Assembly (NCBI GenBank): GCA_020051815.1
Contig: JAGVQF010000007.1
Span: forward strand, 1-6,372
Source: Candidatus Saganbacteria bacterium
Lineage (GTDB): Bacteria > Margulisbacteria > WOR-1 > O2-12-FULL-45-9 > XYB2-FULL-48-7
DNA: 6,372 nt
Reading direction: 5' to 3'
The notes under the pieces are model-generated. The model did not search any database. It saw only the letters and a program-made list of their open reading frames with translations, and was not told where the DNA came from. Shown here piece after piece: positions 5,354 through 6,372 of this stretch. The translations under genes and the position numbers were made by a program. Each line of letters begins with the position of its first letter. The first letter of the stretch is position 1.

Positions 5354-5572
5354 TTAGCTTTCCAGAAATCGCAACAATCTTTTATAAATATCCTGCCTCG
5401 GTCCAACCATCAGAACTAGGATAATAAGCGCAAGCGTTCCCATCAGGGGTTTGCCGCTAAAGGGATCGTCAATTAGTAGCTTTATTGTCTTTTCGACCTT
5501 TCTCTTTAGGTTGGTGGGGAGTTTTTTGATGTCTTTGAGCGCCTGATTCGTATAGCGGGGCGTGTAGGTCAT
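5354..5572 (-). CDS. RelE/ParE-type toxin, internally shortened and probably inactive
   Basis: This 72-residue protein has two ends typical of the RelE/ParE toxin superfamily: MTYTPRYTNQALKDIKKLP plus the following basic helix through DDPFSGKPLMG (about 1-45), and ILVLMVGPRQDIYKRL (about 51-66). The central strands, normally an arginine-rich 'YR.R.GDYR.IY' segment of about 15-20 residues, are missing between GTL and ALIIL. Family members usually have about 85-95 residues. The frame is intact, so an internal in-frame deletion is likely. The missing part carries core strands and conserved basic residues, hence probable loss of activity. The start overlaps the antitoxin stop by ATGA (5569-5572). 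The stop lies 5 bp before the dxr remnant. An unusual but active short variant is not excluded. Confidence 0.75.
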   Translation of the reverse strand: MTYTPRYTNQALKDIKKLPTNLKRKVEKTIKLLIDDPFSGKPLMGTLALIILVLMVGPRQDIYKRLLRFLES

Positions 5573-5838
5573 AGTTTCCGGCCGAAAACTTCCTCATGGG
5601 AGAAGAGTCTGCTGAGTTTAACGTCTTTTTCAGCTCTTTTTAATGCTTTAACGGCTTTCGGATTAGTTAGAAGATCAAGTGTTTCAATTAAGCTTTCTAG
5701 TTCTTCTATCCCAACAACGGCGGCCTGGGGCTCCCCCTGCTTATTGGTGATAATGTACTTGGCGCGGGATTTGACCACGTCATTGACGATCTTTTCCAGC
5801 TTATTTTTTGCCTTTGTCAGCACGATGGATTTTGTCAT
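5569..5838 (-). CDS. Phd/YefM-type antitoxin
   Basis: The 89-residue protein has the hallmarks of the Phd/YefM family. A short N-terminal strand and helix (IVLTKAKNKLEKIVNDVV, 5-22) is followed by KYIITNKQGEPQAAVVGIEELESL (27-50), matching the family's 'ITK-GKPVAVLVS-EEYE-L' core. A charged C-terminal tail (about 60-89) is expected to wrap the toxin. It should bind operator DNA as a dimer and neutralise the RelE/ParE-type partner encoded immediately downstream through an ATGA overlap. The start at 5838 is backed by AAAGGGG ending 9 bases upstream. The antitoxin looks intact although the toxin appears internally deleted. Confidence 0.87.
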   Translation of the reverse strand: MTKSIVLTKAKNKLEKIVNDVVKSRAKYIITNKQGEPQAAVVGIEELESLIETLDLLTNPKAVKALKRAEKDVKLSRLFSHEEVFGRKL

Positions 5839-5847
5839 ATTATTTCA

Positions 5848-5861
5848 CCCCTTTAATTCTA
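5848..5861 (-). promoter_or_regulatory. Extended -10 promoter element and RBS of the Phd-type antitoxin gene
   Basis: On the minus strand TGGTAGAAT (5856-5864) gives an extended -10 (TG-N-TAGAAT), followed closely by the ribosome binding site AAAGGGG (5848-5854). No good -35 lies 17 bp upstream, which an extended -10 can tolerate. If transcription starts about 7 bases past the -10, it begins within or next to this RBS, giving a very short leader, so the promoter call is tentative. The RBS itself is clear. Confidence 0.45.
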
Positions 5862-5901
5862 CCACACCCCGATTTCAAAAAACACTGAGATTTTCCCCAA
5901 A

Positions 5902-5911
5902 ATCGGCCGAT
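5902..5911. other. 10-bp perfect palindrome in the divergent intergenic region
   Basis: ATCGGCCGAT lies between the Phd-type antitoxin gene and the LysM gene, directly followed by TATATATTAG, which includes a possible plus-strand -10 (TATATT, 5913-5918). It is a candidate protein-binding site, but with only one copy the support is weak. Confidence 0.3.
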
Positions 5912-5976
5912 ATATATTAGGACAAATCCGGATGGCTGATGAGGCAAGAACAAGGTCGATATCTGGGATGAAAAAT

Positions 5977-5982
5977 AGGAGG
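5977..5982 (+). promoter_or_regulatory. Ribosome binding site of the LysM gene
   Basis: AGGAGG, a perfect Shine-Dalgarno core, ends 8 bases before the ATG at 5991 and decides this start over the in-frame ATG at residue 9. Confidence 0.85.
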
Positions 5983-5990
5983 AAAATAAT

Positions 5991-6224
5991 ATGTTAATTG
6001 AAAAAAGCTTTTTAATGCCGGCAAGCTATGTATATGTAGTTAAAAATGGCGACACATTAACCGACATTGCGGCAGAAACAAGAGGATTGGATAGGGAAAG
6101 CGGAGCCGCATATAAAGAGGCCTTGCGGATGGCAAAAGAGAATGGCATAGAGGATCCCAATGTTATTCAGCCTGGGCAAATGTTACATATAGATAGGAAG
6201 TTAACTATTTTTGAGAATTATTAA
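5991..6224 (+). CDS. Small single-LysM-domain protein
   Basis: The 77-residue protein is almost entirely one LysM-like domain (about 13-67). The opening YVYVVKNGDTLTDIAAET matches the family's 'Y-V-GDTL-IA' signature, and the closing NGIEDPNVIQPGQMLHI matches 'N-I-dPN-I-PGQ-L-I'. The stretch between them is longer than usual, with an extra charged helix (about 32-50). LysM domains bind N-acetylglucosamine polymers such as peptidoglycan, usually attached to a hydrolase or spore/envelope protein. Here the domain stands alone, with no signal peptide, membrane segment or catalytic part. It has its own strong RBS and two terminators, so it is probably a monocistronic unit. How it would reach the wall, or whether it acts inside the cell, is not evident. 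Confidence 0.85.
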   Translation: MLIEKSFLMPASYVYVVKNGDTLTDIAAETRGLDRESGAAYKEALRMAKENGIEDPNVIQPGQMLHIDRKLTIFENY

Positions 6225-6268
6225 GCAGGATAATTCGTAGCTTTAATTTTTTTGTCTTGAATTTTAAA

Positions 6269-6301
6269 CCGCCGGTTAGCGCAAGCGGCCGGCGGGTTTT
6301 T
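6269..6301 (+). terminator. Rho-independent terminator after the LysM gene
   Basis: CCGCCGG (6269-6275) pairs with CCGGCGG (6289-6295), with a smaller CGC/GCG pairing inside the loop. The stem is followed by a T-run at 6297-6301. It lies 45 bases past the LysM stop. Confidence 0.8.
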
Positions 6302-6340
6302 ATCCCCACACCAAAATGCTTTGGTGTGGGGATTTATTTT
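6302..6340 (+). terminator. Second hairpin, 14-bp perfect stem, T-rich 3' flank
   Basis: The arms at 6302-6315 and 6320-6333 are perfectly complementary (ATCCCCACACCAAA and its reverse complement) around the 4-base loop ATGC. TTATTTT follows on the plus strand, so it can back up the first terminator. On the minus strand it directly follows the stop of the possible gene at 6334, but the flank there is A-rich, so it would not be a canonical terminator in that direction. Confidence 0.7.
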
Positions 6341-6372
6341 GAGCCGTTGCCGTTCTTATCCTGGTAATAATC
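6334..6372 (-). CDS. Possible C-terminal end of a minus-strand gene (partial)
   Basis: Read on the minus strand from the window edge, the bases give DYYQDKNGNGSK and then TAA at 6334-6336. The hydrophilic tail and its stop, abutting a strong hairpin, look like a gene end converging on the LysM gene. Only 12 codons are visible, so an open frame by chance is quite possible, and the product cannot be named. Confidence 0.35.
   Translation of the reverse strand, partial: DYYQDKNGNGSK

Noticed and set aside
5215..5424. Plus-strand small frames across the vapBC promoter and dxr remnant
   Set aside because: They have no RBS or family features and cross the promoter, remnant and toxin end on the opposite strand.
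1..6372. CRISPR array, tRNA or rRNA genes
   Set aside because: No regularly spaced repeats and no tRNA- or rRNA-like sequence were seen on either strand.

Overview
The window looks like an uncultivated bacterium of moderate GC content. It has a methylerythritol-phosphate (MEP) isoprenoid gene (dxr), two type II toxin-antitoxin (TA) modules, and several proteins with only weak family resemblance. The style recalls candidate phyla such as Margulisbacteria/WOR-1. That is an impression from the proteins, not a placement.

Layout. 1-166 is a short upstream region with small hairpins. 167-2701 (+) encodes an 844-residue, mostly helical protein ending in a lytic-transglycosylase-like domain. Everything from 2689 to 5838 is on the minus strand. 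In transcription order it reads: a Phd/YefM-type antitoxin (5838-5569), a shortened RelE/ParE-type toxin (5572-5354), a 19-codon remnant of the 5' end of dxr (5348-5289), a strong promoter with a probable operator (5276-5227), a ribbon-helix-helix antitoxin (5213-4971), a PIN-domain toxin (4974-4558), full-length dxr (4561-3413), and an exported cysteine-free protein (3405-2689). 5839-5990 is a divergent intergenic region. 5991-6224 (+) encodes a small LysM protein followed by two terminator-type hairpins. The last 39 bases may hold the C-terminus of a minus-strand gene.

How it works together. vapB, vapC and dxr are chained by ATGA stop/start overlaps. The exported-protein gene follows dxr by 7 bp, and its Shine-Dalgarno sequence is formed by the last two dxr codons. 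The essential MEP enzyme therefore appears to be expressed from the self-regulated promoter of a TA module. The first 44 bp of dxr, beginning exactly at its ATG, are repeated at 5305-5348 on the other side of vapBC. There they sit 5 bp after the shortened RelE-like gene and continue for three more codons with synonymous differences only. The simplest reading is that dxr once followed the upstream TA pair directly, and that vapBC arrived carrying a replacement dxr 5' end, leaving the old one as a remnant. Recombination between the repeats would remove vapBC cleanly and leave dxr intact. This arrangement is the most notable thing in the window.
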